Shown here: one piece after another, positions 43,106-53,670 of the stretch
Layout: each line of letters starts with the position of its first letter
Position numbering within the stretch: position 1 is the stretch's first letter
Assembly (NCBI RefSeq): GCF_030268685.1
Contig: NZ_BSRQ01000015.1
Span: 124,001-188,000 of the forward strand
Length of the DNA: 64,000 nt
Direction of reading: 5' to 3'
DNA from: Microtetraspora sp. NBRC 13810
GTDB taxonomy: Bacteria > Actinomycetota > Actinomycetes > Streptosporangiales > Streptosporangiaceae
Program-made: the position numbers and the translations under genes
Notes under the pieces: generated by a model
Told to the model about the DNA's origin: nothing
Seen by the model: only the letters and a program-made list of their open reading frames with translations
Databases searched by the model: none

Positions 43106-43672
43106 CGGGCGCAGCAGGCGGTCGATGAACGCCAGCCCGATCGCCGAGATGACGAACGTCAGGTGGATCAGCGTCTGCCACATGAGGTTCTTGGAGTCAC
43201 TGCTGTCGGCCTTGATGAAGCTGAGTAAAAGGTGCACCGACGAAATGCCGATGATCGCGGTGGCCAGCTTCACCTTGAGCACGTTGGCGTTCACATGGGA
43301 GAGCCAGTCGGGCTCGTCGGGGTGGCCGTTGAGCCTTATCTTCGACACGAAGGTCTCGTAACCGCCCACGATCACCATGATCAGCAGGTTGGAGATCATC
43401 ACGACGTCGATCAGTCCCAGCACGGCCAGCATCACCGCCACCTCGGGTTTGAACTCCGAGGGCAGCGTGCTGTACACGATGTTGTGGATGAGATGACAGA
43501 GCTCCACCATGAACTGGTAGACGTAGACGCCCTGCGCCACGATGAGACCCAGATAGAGCGGCACCTGGAGCCACCGGCTGGCGAACATGAGATAGCCCAG
43601 GCTGCGCGCTTGGGCGGGGGCGGGGCGCAATCCGGTCGCCGCCCTCCATTCCGCCACCGTGCTGAAGCTCAC
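43079..43672 (-). CDS. YqhA/UPF0114-family membrane protein (TIGR00645-like)
   Basis: A 197-residue membrane protein with three to four helices; SRWLQVPLYLGLIVAQGVYV, LGLIDVVMISNLLIMVIVGG and LKVKLATAIIGISSVHLL are the family blocks. Function unknown; it is often found near ion or stress genes. The ATG at 43672 gives an N-terminal extension over the usual length of about 165-170; an internal Met at MFASRWL would match the family better. Its 3' end overlaps the rhomboid gene on the opposite strand by 27 bp. Confidence 0.88.
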   Translation of the reverse strand: MSFSTVAEWRAATGLRPAPAQARSLGYLMFASRWLQVPLYLGLIVAQGVYVYQFMVELCHLIHNIVYSTLPSEFKPEVAVMLAVLGLIDVVMISNLLIMVIVGGYETFVSKIRLNGHPDEPDWLSHVNANVLKVKLATAIIGISSVHLLLSFIKADSSDSKNLMWQTLIHLTFVISAIGLAFIDRLLRPSVPERAHV

Positions 43673-43727
43673 GTCTTGACCTCCCGTCAGACTCTTCAGT
43701 CAACTCGCTGCGAGAGCAAACTCTAAT

Positions 43728-43757
43728 CAGGTTCCGCGCCGGAGGGCACGGAACCTG
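43728..43757 (-). terminator. terminator hairpin after serC
   Basis: CAGGTTCCG (43728-43736) pairs perfectly with CGGAACCTG (43749-43757) across a 12-nt loop. It lies 52 nt beyond the serC stop. Confidence 0.65.
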
Positions 43758-43808
43758 TAAGACCGAGTCAACGGAGAGTAATCGGCGGGCGGCGATTCGC
43801 CCCTATCG

Positions 43809-45014
<1,206 letters not shown>

Positions 45015-45030
45015 ACACCCGGTACCCGGG

Positions 45031-46137
45031 TCAGTGCTTGCCGACGACCTCGGCCGCACCCGGAACTTCGTTGACCGACCGCTGCGGCGGGCCCACGTAC
45101 CTCGCGCTGGGGCGAACGAGCCTGCCCGTGCGCTTCTGCTCCAGGATGTGCGCGGCCCAGCCCGCGGTGCGGGCGCAGGTGAACATCGAGGTGAACATGT
45201 GCGGGGGGACCTCGGCGAAGTCCAGCATGATCGCGGCCCAGAACTCCACGTTGGTCGCGAGCACGCGGTCCGGCTTGCGCGCCTGGAGCTCGGCCAGGGC
45301 GGCCTTCTCCAGGGCCGCGGCCACCTCGTAGCGCGGCGCGCCCAGCTCCTTGGCGGTGTGCCGGAGCACGCGGGCGCGCGGGTCCTCGGCGCGGTAGACG
45401 CGGTGGCCGAAGCCCATGAGACGCTCGCCGCTGTCGAGCGCCTGCTTCACGTAGGTCTCGGCGCTGCCGATGCGCTCGACCTCTTCGATCATGTGCAGCA
45501 CGCGGGCGGGGGCCCCGCCGTGCAGCGGGCCCGACATGGCGCCCACCGCGCCGGACAGCGCGGCGGCGACGTCGGCGCCGGTGGAGGCGATGACCCTGGC
45601 GGTGAACGTGGAGGCGTTCATGCCGTGCTCGGCGGCCGAGGTCCAGTAGGCGTCGATGGCCTTGACGTGGCTGGGGTCGGGCTCTCCGCGCCAGCGGATC
45701 ATGAAGCGCTCGACGATGCTCTGGGCCTCGTCCACGCGGCGCTGGGGGACCATCGGCAGGCCGAGGCCGCGCGCGGACTGGGCGACGAAGCTGAGGGCGG
45801 TCACACTGGCCCGTGCGAGGTCATCGCGGGCCTGTGCCTCGTCGATGTCGTGCAGCTGGCCGAAGCCGTACGCCGGGGCCAGCATGGCCAGCGCGCTCTG
45901 CACGTCGACGCGGATGTCGCCGGAATGGACGGGGATGGGGTAGGGCTCAGCCGGGGGGAGGCCCGGCTGGAACTTGTTGTCGACCAGCAGGCCCCAGACG
46001 TGGCCGAAGGAAACCCGGCCGACCAGCTCTTCGATATCGACGCCCCGATATCGCAGGGCGCCCCCTTCTTTGTCCGGTTCCGCGATCTCCGTCTCGAAGG
46101 CCACCACGCCTTCGAGCCCGGGTTTGAAGTCGGACAT
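45031..46137 (-). CDS. citrate synthase 2
   Basis: A 368-residue citrate synthase of the short actinobacterial type, condensing oxaloacetate and acetyl-CoA. Catalytic and substrate residues are seen in TAAEHGMNAST-like SAAEHGMNASTFTARV (His), GAMSGPLHGGAPARV (His) and MGFGHRVYRAEDPRA (His/Arg), with the Asp in the LDFAEVPPHMFTSMF region. It begins MSDFKPGLEGVVAFETEIAE, the usual citrate synthase 2 N-terminus. Divergent from pdxH across about 170 bp. This may be the second citrate synthase of the genome; the main one is not in the window. Confidence 0.95.
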   Translation of the reverse strand: MSDFKPGLEGVVAFETEIAEPDKEGGALRYRGVDIEELVGRVSFGHVWGLLVDNKFQPGLPPAEPYPIPVHSGDIRVDVQSALAMLAPAYGFGQLHDIDEAQARDDLARASVTALSFVAQSARGLGLPMVPQRRVDEAQSIVERFMIRWRGEPDPSHVKAIDAYWTSAAEHGMNASTFTARVIASTGADVAAALSGAVGAMSGPLHGGAPARVLHMIEEVERIGSAETYVKQALDSGERLMGFGHRVYRAEDPRARVLRHTAKELGAPRYEVAAALEKAALAELQARKPDRVLATNVEFWAAIMLDFAEVPPHMFTSMFTCARTAGWAAHILEQKRTGRLVRPSARYVGPPQRSVNEVPGAAEVVGKH

Positions 46138-46306
46138 TCTCGGCCGCCTCCCTTTCTTGAAGTCAAAGCCTTGATGTCGAGATACCGGCGGGTCTTATTC
46201 AACCCCCTGCCTGGGGGAGACTTGTTGCCGGACCCGCCGAAACGCGAAACTCCCTGGTGGGGGGTGTCGCGACAGGAGCATGCCAGGACCGGGAGAATGG
46301 TGTCCC

Positions 46307-46960
46307 GTGGACGCCGTATCGCCCCTGCCCCGGTTGGCGGGGCTCCGCCGTACGTACGAAGGTCTGCCCTTGCTTGAGGCGGACCTCGCACCCGACCCGT
46401 TGACGCAGTTCCTCGCCTGGTTCGACGAGGCGGTGGCCGCGGGGTTGCCCGAGCCTAACGCCATGGTGGTGGCCACGAGCTCCGCGGGGGGCCGTCCGAC
46501 CGCGAGGACCGTGCTGCTCAAGGACTGCTCGCCCGAGGGTTTCGTCTTCTACACCAACTACGAGTCGCGCAAGGGCCGCGACCTGCGGGAGAACCCGCAG
46601 GCGTCGCTGCTCTTCCCCTGGCATCCCATCCGCCGCCAGGTCCGGGTGGAAGGCCGGGTGGTACGGCTGTCGCGCGAGCAGTCGGCCGCGTACTTCAACT
46701 CGCGGCCCTACCCTTCGCGGATCGGCGCCTGGGCCTCGCGGCAGTCGGCCGTGGTCGGCTCCAGGGAGGACCTGGACCGGCGCTACGAGGAGCTGACGCG
46801 GCGCTGGCCGGAGGAGCCGCCGGTGCCCGACTTCTGGGGCGGTTTCCGGGTGATCCCGGCGGAGGTGGAGTTCTGGCAGGGGCAGCTCGCCCGGATGCAC
46901 GACCGGCTGCGCTATCGCCTGTCCGGTTCCGAGTGGATCGTCGAACGCCTGGCGCCCTGA
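46307..46960 (+). CDS. pdxH: pyridoxamine 5'-phosphate oxidase PdxH
   Basis: An FMN enzyme of about 217 residues that oxidises pyridoxine/pyridoxamine 5'-phosphate to PLP. N-terminal LRRTYEGLPLLEADLAPDPL is the usual start of the fold; GRPTARTVLLKDC, FYTNYESRKGRDL and QVRVEGRVVRLS line the FMN and substrate sites, and the C-terminal PxxFWGGFRV-like block plus DRLRYR complete it. The GTG at 46307 is preferred because GGGAGA lies upstream; an ATG at 46280 would add nine residues, but its AGGAG is only 1-2 nt away. Full length. Next to citrate synthase (divergent), a setting common in actinomycetes. Confidence 0.93.
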   Translation: MDAVSPLPRLAGLRRTYEGLPLLEADLAPDPLTQFLAWFDEAVAAGLPEPNAMVVATSSAGGRPTARTVLLKDCSPEGFVFYTNYESRKGRDLRENPQASLLFPWHPIRRQVRVEGRVVRLSREQSAAYFNSRPYPSRIGAWASRQSAVVGSREDLDRRYEELTRRWPEEPPVPDFWGGFRVIPAEVEFWQGQLARMHDRLRYRLSGSEWIVERLAP

Positions 46961-47036
46961 CCCCGTTGTCCCCTTTGGCCCGATCACATGGTTCCCTTTT
47001 GGGGTATTTGTTCGGGCCAGTGTAGGGAGTTGGCGC

Positions 47037-48284
47037 ATGCCTGGGGGCCTGTGGAGCCGGATCGCCGTGGACACGACCCCCCTGAAGATCCTCGACTACC
47101 GGCGCCTGTGGGCCGGCCAGGGCATCTCCTTCATCGGCTTCCAGCTCACCACGGTCGCGGTCAGCGCCCAGATGTACGAGATCACCGCGTCGTCCTTCTG
47201 GGTGGGCATGCTCGGCCCGGCGACGCTCGTCCCGCTGGTGGTCTTCGGGCTGTGGGGCGGCGCGGTCGCCGACGCGGTGGACCGCCGCCGGCTGCTCATC
47301 TACGGCTCGCTGCTCGCCTGGGTCGCCACGGCCGCGCTGATGGTGCACGCCGCGCTGGGCATCGACAGCGTCGGCCTCCTGCTCGTCATCGTGGCCCTGC
47401 ACTCCACCGGGTTCGCGGTCACCGGCCCGACCCGCGGCGCCATCGTGCCCAGGCTGGTGCCCGCCGAGCAGGTGCCCGCGGCCAACACGCTCAGCTTCCT
47501 GGTCAGCAACGCGGGCTCGGTCGCCGGGCCGCTGATCGCCGGCGTGGTACTGGCCACCGGCGGCTACGCCACCGCCTACCTCATCGACACCGTGCTCTTC
47601 GCCGCCGGTTTCTACGCCGCCGTGCGGCTCCCCGCGCTGCCGCCCCTCAACGAGACCCCGGCCAGGCCGGGCCTGCGCGCCGTCGTCGAAGGGCTGCGGT
47701 TCATCGCCGGGCACCCCGTGGTGCTGATGTCGTTCGTGGTGGACATCATCGCCATGGCGTTCGCGCTGCCCCGCGCGCTCTTCCCCGAGTACACCGCCGA
47801 GCACTTCGGCGGCTCCCCCGTCGCCTTCGGCTGGCTGTCGGCGAGCATCGCCATCGGCTCCGTCGCCGGCGGCCTCATGTCCGGCTGGGTGGGCAGGGTG
47901 CGCAACCAGGGACGCGCCCTCACCCTCGTCATCGCGGTGTGGGGGCTGTCGGTGGCCGCCGCCGGGCTGTCCAGGGAACTGTGGCTCATGGTCGCCCTGC
48001 TCGCCGTGGGCGGCGCCGCGGACCTCGTCTCGTCGGTCTGGCGGCAGACGATCCTGCAGACCTACGCCCCCGACGACATGCGCGGCCGGCTCCAGGGCGT
48101 CTTCTATGTGGTGGTGGCGGGCGGCCCGCGCCTGGGCGACCTGCGGGCCGGCGCGACCGCGGCCGTGGTCGGCGTCGTGCCCGCCTGGGTGGGCGGCGGC
48201 GTGGCGGCGGCCGTGCTCGTGGTCGCCGCGGGGCTCGCCGTACCGGCCTTCTGGACGTACCGGCCCGAGCGGCTCCGGCCGTGA
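47037..48284 (+). CDS. MFS transporter (EntS-like)
   Basis: A 415-residue permease with about 12 transmembrane helices of the enterobactin-exporter-like MFS_3 group: LWAGQGISFIGFQLTTVAVS (helix 1), ADAVDRRRLLIYG as the loop 2-3 motif, and the conserved TGPTRGAIVPRLVP segment. It probably exports a small molecule by proton exchange; the substrate is open. GGGAG lies 8 nt before the ATG. It follows pdxH by 76 bp on the same strand. Its fold is of the same type as the transporter fused to the NRPS, though no special sequence closeness is claimed. Confidence 0.9.
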   Translation: MPGGLWSRIAVDTTPLKILDYRRLWAGQGISFIGFQLTTVAVSAQMYEITASSFWVGMLGPATLVPLVVFGLWGGAVADAVDRRRLLIYGSLLAWVATAALMVHAALGIDSVGLLLVIVALHSTGFAVTGPTRGAIVPRLVPAEQVPAANTLSFLVSNAGSVAGPLIAGVVLATGGYATAYLIDTVLFAAGFYAAVRLPALPPLNETPARPGLRAVVEGLRFIAGHPVVLMSFVVDIIAMAFALPRALFPEYTAEHFGGSPVAFGWLSASIAIGSVAGGLMSGWVGRVRNQGRALTLVIAVWGLSVAAAGLSRELWLMVALLAVGGAADLVSSVWRQTILQTYAPDDMRGRLQGVFYVVVAGGPRLGDLRAGATAAVVGVVPAWVGGGVAAAVLVVAAGLAVPAFWTYRPERLRP

Positions 48285-48561
48285 TCGCTGAGTCGCCCCC
48301 GGGCGTACGGGAAACGCGTGGCGGGCGCACCTCGGCGAACACCGCGGGAACGGCCGCGCCATGTAGATCACAACATCGACAACCGGCCGCCGGGTGCCGT
48401 AATCCCGGTAGTGTGAACCCGGCAGGAACGAAACGCTCCGCGCCGGTGTTGCCGTTGTCAACCAGCTGGATCGTTCGTGCGATCGAATGGTTTTGTGCCC
48501 TCGGCATGTGGTCTCACTCCCAGGACGACGGGCGTAGCATCGAAAGTGGACGGGAGGAGCC

Positions 48562-49266
48562 TTGACCGCACACGGCCTGATCGACACGACGGAGATGTAT
48601 CTCCGCACGATCTACGAGTTGGAAGAAGAGGGCATCGTCCCACTCCGGGCGCGCATCGCCGAGCGGCTGACGCAGAGCGGGCCGACGGTGAGTCAGACGG
48701 TCGCGCGGATGGAGCGCGACGGTCTGGTGCGAGTCGAGGGCGACCGTCACCTCACCATGACCGAGCTGGGCCGCGCGCTGGCGACCCGCGTCATGCGCAA
48801 GCACCGTCTCGCGGAGTGTCTGCTCATCCAGGTGATCGGCCTGCCCTGGGAAGAGGTGCACGTCGAGGCCTGCCGGTGGGAGCACGTGATGTCCGAGTCG
48901 GTGGAGGCCAGGCTGGTCACCCTGCTCGGCCACCCGACGATGTGCCCGCACGGCAACCCCATCCCCGGCCTGTCCGAGCTCGGCGTCAGCGACGCCGGGG
49001 ACGACGCCGAGGACCCCGTGATCGCGATGCTCGACGTGGCCGGCGCCAAGGGGCTGGCCGTCGTCGTGCGCCGAATTAGCGAACAAGTGCAAAGCGATCC
49101 TGCTGTGATGCTTAAACTCAAGCAAGTTGGGATACAACCCGGACGCGAGGTGACGCTCGCGGCGAGCGACGACGGTGTGCGGGTGACAGGTGACGACGAG
49201 ACGGACAACTCTCTCGCGGAGCTACCGCGTGATGTTGCCGCGCACGTTTTTGTCTCCAAGCGCTGA
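48562..49266 (+). CDS. DtxR/IdeR-family iron-dependent repressor
   Basis: A 234-residue metalloregulator. Winged HTH about 1-70 (MYLRTIYELEEEG with the metal-site Met, then SGPTVSQTVARMERDGLVRV), dimer/metal domain about 75-140 (HRLAECLL and HVEACRWEHVMSE provide the His, Glu and Cys ligands of both DtxR sites) and a C-terminal SH3-like domain from about 150. All ligands known from DtxR are present, so iron(II) sensing is likely. A TTG start is chosen because GGGAGGAG lies just upstream and the domain begins there. It stands alone; target genes are elsewhere. Confidence 0.93.
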   Translation: MTAHGLIDTTEMYLRTIYELEEEGIVPLRARIAERLTQSGPTVSQTVARMERDGLVRVEGDRHLTMTELGRALATRVMRKHRLAECLLIQVIGLPWEEVHVEACRWEHVMSESVEARLVTLLGHPTMCPHGNPIPGLSELGVSDAGDDAEDPVIAMLDVAGAKGLAVVVRRISEQVQSDPAVMLKLKQVGIQPGREVTLAASDDGVRVTGDDETDNSLAELPRDVAAHVFVSKR

Positions 49267-49389
49267 CCTCGCCGCGACTGCTTGGTTGAATCCCATAGGG
49301 GAGCGCCCGGCCCACTCCCCGGCCGAGACTGCAGCAGGAGCGCCCGTGGTTCTTAACGCGCACGGTCACCGCCAAGAGGTGGTAACCGG

Positions 49390-51615
49390 ATGAAGCGCTG
49401 GGGGGATCTGTCACAGGATGCCACCGATCACCTGTCGCCCGGTTCCGTCCTGGACCACGCGGAGATGGCGGTGGTCGTCACCGACAGGTTCAGCAATCTC
49501 CTCTACTGGAACCCGTTCGCCGAGAAGCTGTTCGGCCGTCCCGGGCGGCACGGCCCGCGTGACCAGCCGGTGCTCTCCCTGGGGATCATGGAGCGGGACC
49601 ACCCGCTGTCGGTGGAGCTCGCCAAGCACGTGCTCAAGGGCGGCGTGTGGGAGGGCACCGTAGACGTCCGGCGCGGCGACGGCACGATGATCTACGTCCG
49701 GGCCCAGGCCGTGCCGCTGCGGCACTCCTCGGGCTCGGTGACCGGCATCGTCATCACCGCCCGCGAGGCGATGCGCAGCAACGAGCGGGAGAAGGACCGC
49801 TTCGGCCTGCTGGAGCGCATCGGCGAGCGGCTGGCCGGATCGCTCTACGTCGAGGAGACCCTGAAGCGGGTCGCCGAGATGCTGGTCCCGCAGTTCGCCG
49901 ACCACTGCTTCATCGAGCTGATGGAGAACGACCGGCTCATCCGCCGGGTGTCCACCCACGTGCCCGGCTGGTCCCCGCCGCCCGGCACCTGGCTGCCGGT
50001 GGGCTCGGAGATCCGTTACCCCGCCGGGCATTACGTCGACGCCGCGCTGCGCCGCCAGGAGACCATCCTCGTCGAGGACTTCTCCCAGGTCAGCTACCCC
50101 GCGCCGAGCCCGGGCAGCGTGCGGCTGTCCGGCGAGATCGGCCTGACCTCGGCGATCGCCGCCCCGCTGGCCGTGCGCGGCGAGATCCTCGGCCTCATGT
50201 ACCTCGGGCTGTCCAACCTGACCGACCGGCGCAGCCCGCACTACGACGCCTTCGACCGCGACTTCGTCGGCGCCATCGCCACCCGCGTCGCCCTGGCCGT
50301 GGACAACGCGCTGCTCTTCGAGGAGGAGCGGCACACCGCCGAGTCCTTCCAGAAGTACCTGCTGCCCCGCGCCCTGCCCCAGCTCGACGGGCTGGACATC
50401 GCGGTGCGCTACTTCCCCGCCGCCCCGCTCGCCTCGCACGGGCAGGGCATCCAGACCCAGGTGGGCGGCGACTGGTACGACGTGATCCCGCTGTCCGCCG
50501 GCCGGGTCGGCATCGTCATCGGCGACGTCGAGGGCCGGGGCGCCAAGGCGGCGGCGGTCATGGGCCAGCTCCGCGCCGCGCTGCGCGCCTTCGCCCAGGA
50601 CGACAAGTCGCCCGCCGACATCCTCGCCAGGCTGGACGACTGGACCCGCATCGTGGCCGACCGGGGGAGCGGTGAGGCCGACGTCGACGGCCCGGCCATC
50701 GTGACCTGCCAGTACATGGTCTACGACGCCTGGTCCCGGCAGCTCTCCTTCGCCAACGCCGGGCACGCCCCGCCGCTGCTCCTCATCGACGGCGTCTGCC
50801 AGGAGCTGGAGATCTCCGAGGTGGGCCAGCCGCTCGGCGTGCACGCCAAGGGTCTGCCCGCCGACCTCGTCTACAAGGAGGAGACGCGCACGCTGCCGCC
50901 CGGCGCGGCGCTGCTCCTCTACACCGACGGCCTGGTCGACCGCCGCCCCTCCCGTGACGCCGACGGCAACATGCCCGGCGAGGCGGAGACGCTCGGCGTG
51001 CTGTGCGACAAGCTCGCCAAGATGCACACCGCGTCCGTCGAGCAGATCGCCGAGGCGGCCACCGCCGCGGTGCCCGGCGAGATCGACGACGACATGGCGA
51101 TCCTGGTGATCCGCTCCAGCTCCACCGACCTCGACGTCGAGGAGCGCACCTTCCCCGCGCAGCCGATCATGGTGGGCGAGGCGCGGCGGATGGCTTCAGA
51201 GGCATTCTCCAGCTGGAACGTGCCGGAGGAGCGGGCCGAGCTGGCCTGCCTGCTCGTCTCCGAGGTCGTCACCAACGTCGTGCTGCACGCCGCCGCCGCG
51301 AGCACTCCGCGCCGGGGGCTGGCGATGGAGGGCCCGCCGCTGCCGTTCGAGGACCCGTGGGATCTTCCCGAGCTGGAGGAAGCGGAGACCGTGGGCGAGA
51401 AGGAGTTCATCCTCCGCCTGCGCCGGGGCAGGGACGCCGTCTGGGTCGAGGTGTTCGACCAGGATCTCCGCCTGCCGCGCATCCGCAGCGCGGGGGAGAA
51501 CGACGAGGGCGGCCGCGGCCTCTACCTCGTGGACCAGCTCGCCCGCCGCTGGGGTTCGCGCCCCACCAGGGAGGGCAAGGCCGTCTGGTTCGAGATCCCC
51601 ACCCGTTCCCGCTGA
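49390..51615 (+). CDS. PAS-GAF-SpoIIE phosphatase with fused RsbW-like ATPase domain
   Basis: A 741-residue cytoplasmic stress-signalling protein. PAS about 20-125 (VTDRFSNLLYWNPFAEKLFG), GAF about 145-320, PP2C-type SpoIIE phosphatase about 330-560 (GGDWYDVIPL, IGDVEGRG, FANAGHAPPLLL, DDDMAILVIR) and a GHKL ATPase about 580-740 (SEVVTNVVLHA as N-box, GGRGLYLVDQLARRWG). Such proteins set the phosphorylation state of STAS antagonists with phosphatase and kinase modules in one chain, controlling a sigma factor. It lies 123 bp behind the DtxR-type gene, same strand. AGGTGG lies upstream of the ATG. Confidence 0.93.
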   Translation: MKRWGDLSQDATDHLSPGSVLDHAEMAVVVTDRFSNLLYWNPFAEKLFGRPGRHGPRDQPVLSLGIMERDHPLSVELAKHVLKGGVWEGTVDVRRGDGTMIYVRAQAVPLRHSSGSVTGIVITAREAMRSNEREKDRFGLLERIGERLAGSLYVEETLKRVAEMLVPQFADHCFIELMENDRLIRRVSTHVPGWSPPPGTWLPVGSEIRYPAGHYVDAALRRQETILVEDFSQVSYPAPSPGSVRLSGEIGLTSAIAAPLAVRGEILGLMYLGLSNLTDRRSPHYDAFDRDFVGAIATRVALAVDNALLFEEERHTAESFQKYLLPRALPQLDGLDIAVRYFPAAPLASHGQGIQTQVGGDWYDVIPLSAGRVGIVIGDVEGRGAKAAAVMGQLRAALRAFAQDDKSPADILARLDDWTRIVADRGSGEADVDGPAIVTCQYMVYDAWSRQLSFANAGHAPPLLLIDGVCQELEISEVGQPLGVHAKGLPADLVYKEETRTLPPGAALLLYTDGLVDRRPSRDADGNMPGEAETLGVLCDKLAKMHTASVEQIAEAATAAVPGEIDDDMAILVIRSSSTDLDVEERTFPAQPIMVGEARRMASEAFSSWNVPEERAELACLLVSEVVTNVVLHAAAASTPRRGLAMEGPPLPFEDPWDLPELEEAETVGEKEFILRLRRGRDAVWVEVFDQDLRLPRIRSAGENDEGGRGLYLVDQLARRWGSRPTREGKAVWFEIPTRSR

Positions 51616-51718
51616 TCCGGGACCGTCTGGGCCGGGCCGGCTGAGCGGGGCCGCCGCCTGGGGTTCCAGGCGGGCGTCGGTGGTAGGCAGCGGCGGGGAT
51701 CGGTGCTTGACTCGGATT

Positions 51719-52516
51719 ATGGAGCTGACCTACGAACGTCGTGGTCACGGCCCGCCGCTGGTCCTGCTGCACGGGATCGGGCACCACTGGCAGGCGTGGG
51801 CGCCGGTGCTGGACCGGCTCGCCGCCGCGCATGACGTCATCGCCGTGGACCTGCCCGGGTTCGGCGGCTCACCGCCGCTGCCGCCCGGCACGCCGTACAC
51901 CGCGGAGGCGATGGCCGACGCGATCGACGCGTTCTGCACCCGGCTGGGCGTGCGCGAGCCGGACGTGGCGGGCAACTCCTTCGGCGGGTACGTCGCCCTT
52001 GAGCTGGCCTCGCGCGGGGTGATCAGGACCGCCGCGGCGCTGTCGCCCGCCGGGTTCTGGTCCGAGCCCGAACTGGTCTACGCGCGGGCGGTGCTGAAGC
52101 TGCTGCGCTCGGCCACGAGCACCATGCCGCCCGGCCGCAGGGCCGCCGTCGCCGAGTCCCCCCTGGGGCGGATCCTGTCGCACGGCCTCCTGGTCGCGCA
52201 CCCGTCGAAGCTGAGCCCCCAGGCGGTGACGGACGCGGCCCAGGCGCTGCGCGAGTCCCGGGGGTTCGACCAGACGCTCGACTCCTTCGTCTGGATGATG
52301 CCGCCCGCGCCGCCCAAGGTGCCGGTCACCATCGCCTGGGGCGAGCGCGACCGCCTGCTGCTGCGCCGCCAGGCCGTACGGGCCGCGCGGTGGTCCGGGC
52401 AGCGGGTCAAGCTGCTGAAGGGGTGCGGCCACGTGCCGATGAGCGACGATCCCGCACTGGTCGCCCGGGTGCTGCACGAGGCCACCCTGCCCGGCGCACC
52501 CGAAACGGCGGACTGA
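51719..52516 (+). CDS. alpha/beta-hydrolase
   Basis: A 265-residue hydrolase. LVLLHGIGHHWQAWAPVLDR has the oxyanion-hole HG; GNSFGGYVA holds the nucleophilic Ser (near residue 93), WGERDRLL the Asp and CGHVPMSDDP the His. Related to esterases and C-C bond hydrolases; the substrate is unknown. The ATG at 51719 starts at the first strand; a longer frame to 51680 has no homology. About 100 bp follow the SpoIIE gene, and it converges with the aldo/keto reductase. Confidence 0.9.
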   Translation: MELTYERRGHGPPLVLLHGIGHHWQAWAPVLDRLAAAHDVIAVDLPGFGGSPPLPPGTPYTAEAMADAIDAFCTRLGVREPDVAGNSFGGYVALELASRGVIRTAAALSPAGFWSEPELVYARAVLKLLRSATSTMPPGRRAAVAESPLGRILSHGLLVAHPSKLSPQAVTDAAQALRESRGFDQTLDSFVWMMPPAPPKVPVTIAWGERDRLLLRRQAVRAARWSGQRVKLLKGCGHVPMSDDPALVARVLHEATLPGAPETAD

Positions 52517-52551
52517 CCCCGTGGGCCGAGCGGGCGTGGGCCGGTCCGGCC

Positions 52552-53580
52552 TCAGGGTTTGATCGGGCCCTGGCCTGCCCCGGTGTCGGCCAGGGCCGAG
52601 GCGATCTCGGTGAGTTCGGCGGGGGTGAGGCGCAGCGCGTCCGCCCCGGCCCAGCCGTCGACGTGTTCCGGCGTGCGGGCGCCCACGACGGCGCCGCTGA
52701 CGCCGGGCCAGGCGAGCGTCCAGGCGACCGCCATCGCCGCGGTGGAGACGCCGCGCTGTTCGGCCAGCGCGGTCAGGGTGCCGGTGACGGCCAGGTTCGC
52801 GGCGAGGCGGGTGGTGAACGCCGGTTCGTGGCGCCGCCAGTCGTCCCGGGGCAGGCCGATCGCCCGCCGCCGGGAGAACGTGCCGCTCAGCAGGCCCGAG
52901 TGCATCGGCGAGAACGCGATCGCCGCCGAGCCGTTCTCCCTGGCCCAGGCCAGTTCGGCGGTCGCGGACCGGTTGATCAGCGACAGCGGGAAGCTGACGG
53001 CGTCGACGTGGGCGACGCGTTCCGCCGCGTCAAGCTGGACGATGTCGTGGTTGGACAGCCCGATCGCCCCGACCTTGCCCGCCCGCCTCAGATCCGCCAT
53101 GACCTGCCAGTACTCCTCCAGCGGGGTCGGATCGCCGGACACGCCGGCCAGGCCGACGGCGTCGCCCAGCGGCGGCCAGTGCACCCCGTAGAGGTCGATT
53201 CGCTCGGTGCGCAGCCTGCGCAGCGAGTCCTCCACCGCCCGCCGCACGCCGACCGGCGTCATGATCCGGTACGGCCCGCCGCCCCGGTCGCCCTCCTCCC
53301 ACATCATCCCGGTCTTGGTGAAGACATGCGGACGATCAGCGGCGGGAAGGGCGGCGAGCGCCTTGCCGAGGATCTCCTCCGCGTGGCCGAAGCCGTAGAT
53401 GGCGGCGGTGTCGATCCAGTCGATCCCCCGCTCGACCGCGCGGTAGACGGTCGCGATCGAGTCGGTGTCGTCGGCCGGGCCCCACGAGAACCGCCAGCCC
53501 GAGCCGCCCATGGCCCAGGTGCCCAGGCCGACGCCGCCGGACATCCGCATGTCTGCAAGGTCCATGGCCACCACTGTCAT
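52552..53580 (-). CDS. aldo/keto reductase
   Basis: A 342-residue NADPH-dependent AKR. The catalytic tetrad is visible: Asp in DWIDTAAIYG, Tyr in the same segment, Lys in HVFTKTGMM and His in LYGVHWPPL. C-terminal VVGARTPEHVDGWAG binds the 2'-phosphate of NADPH. It reduces aldehydes or ketones, substrate unknown; the family also includes Kv-beta-like proteins. Divergent from an XRE regulator 90 bp away, which may control it. The ATG at 53580 has a weak site; a Met six residues in (MDLADMRM) is an alternative. Confidence 0.9.
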   Translation of the reverse strand: MTVVAMDLADMRMSGGVGLGTWAMGGSGWRFSWGPADDTDSIATVYRAVERGIDWIDTAAIYGFGHAEEILGKALAALPAADRPHVFTKTGMMWEEGDRGGGPYRIMTPVGVRRAVEDSLRRLRTERIDLYGVHWPPLGDAVGLAGVSGDPTPLEEYWQVMADLRRAGKVGAIGLSNHDIVQLDAAERVAHVDAVSFPLSLINRSATAELAWARENGSAAIAFSPMHSGLLSGTFSRRRAIGLPRDDWRRHEPAFTTRLAANLAVTGTLTALAEQRGVSTAAMAVAWTLAWPGVSGAVVGARTPEHVDGWAGADALRLTPAELTEIASALADTGAGQGPIKP

Positions 53581-53670
53581 GCCGGGAGCGGGGACTTACC
53601 CAGGGCCGCGCGATGCCTAGGAGTCATACGGCTAGTCACACCTGTGGGAATGCTGTGGATACTGTGTGGT

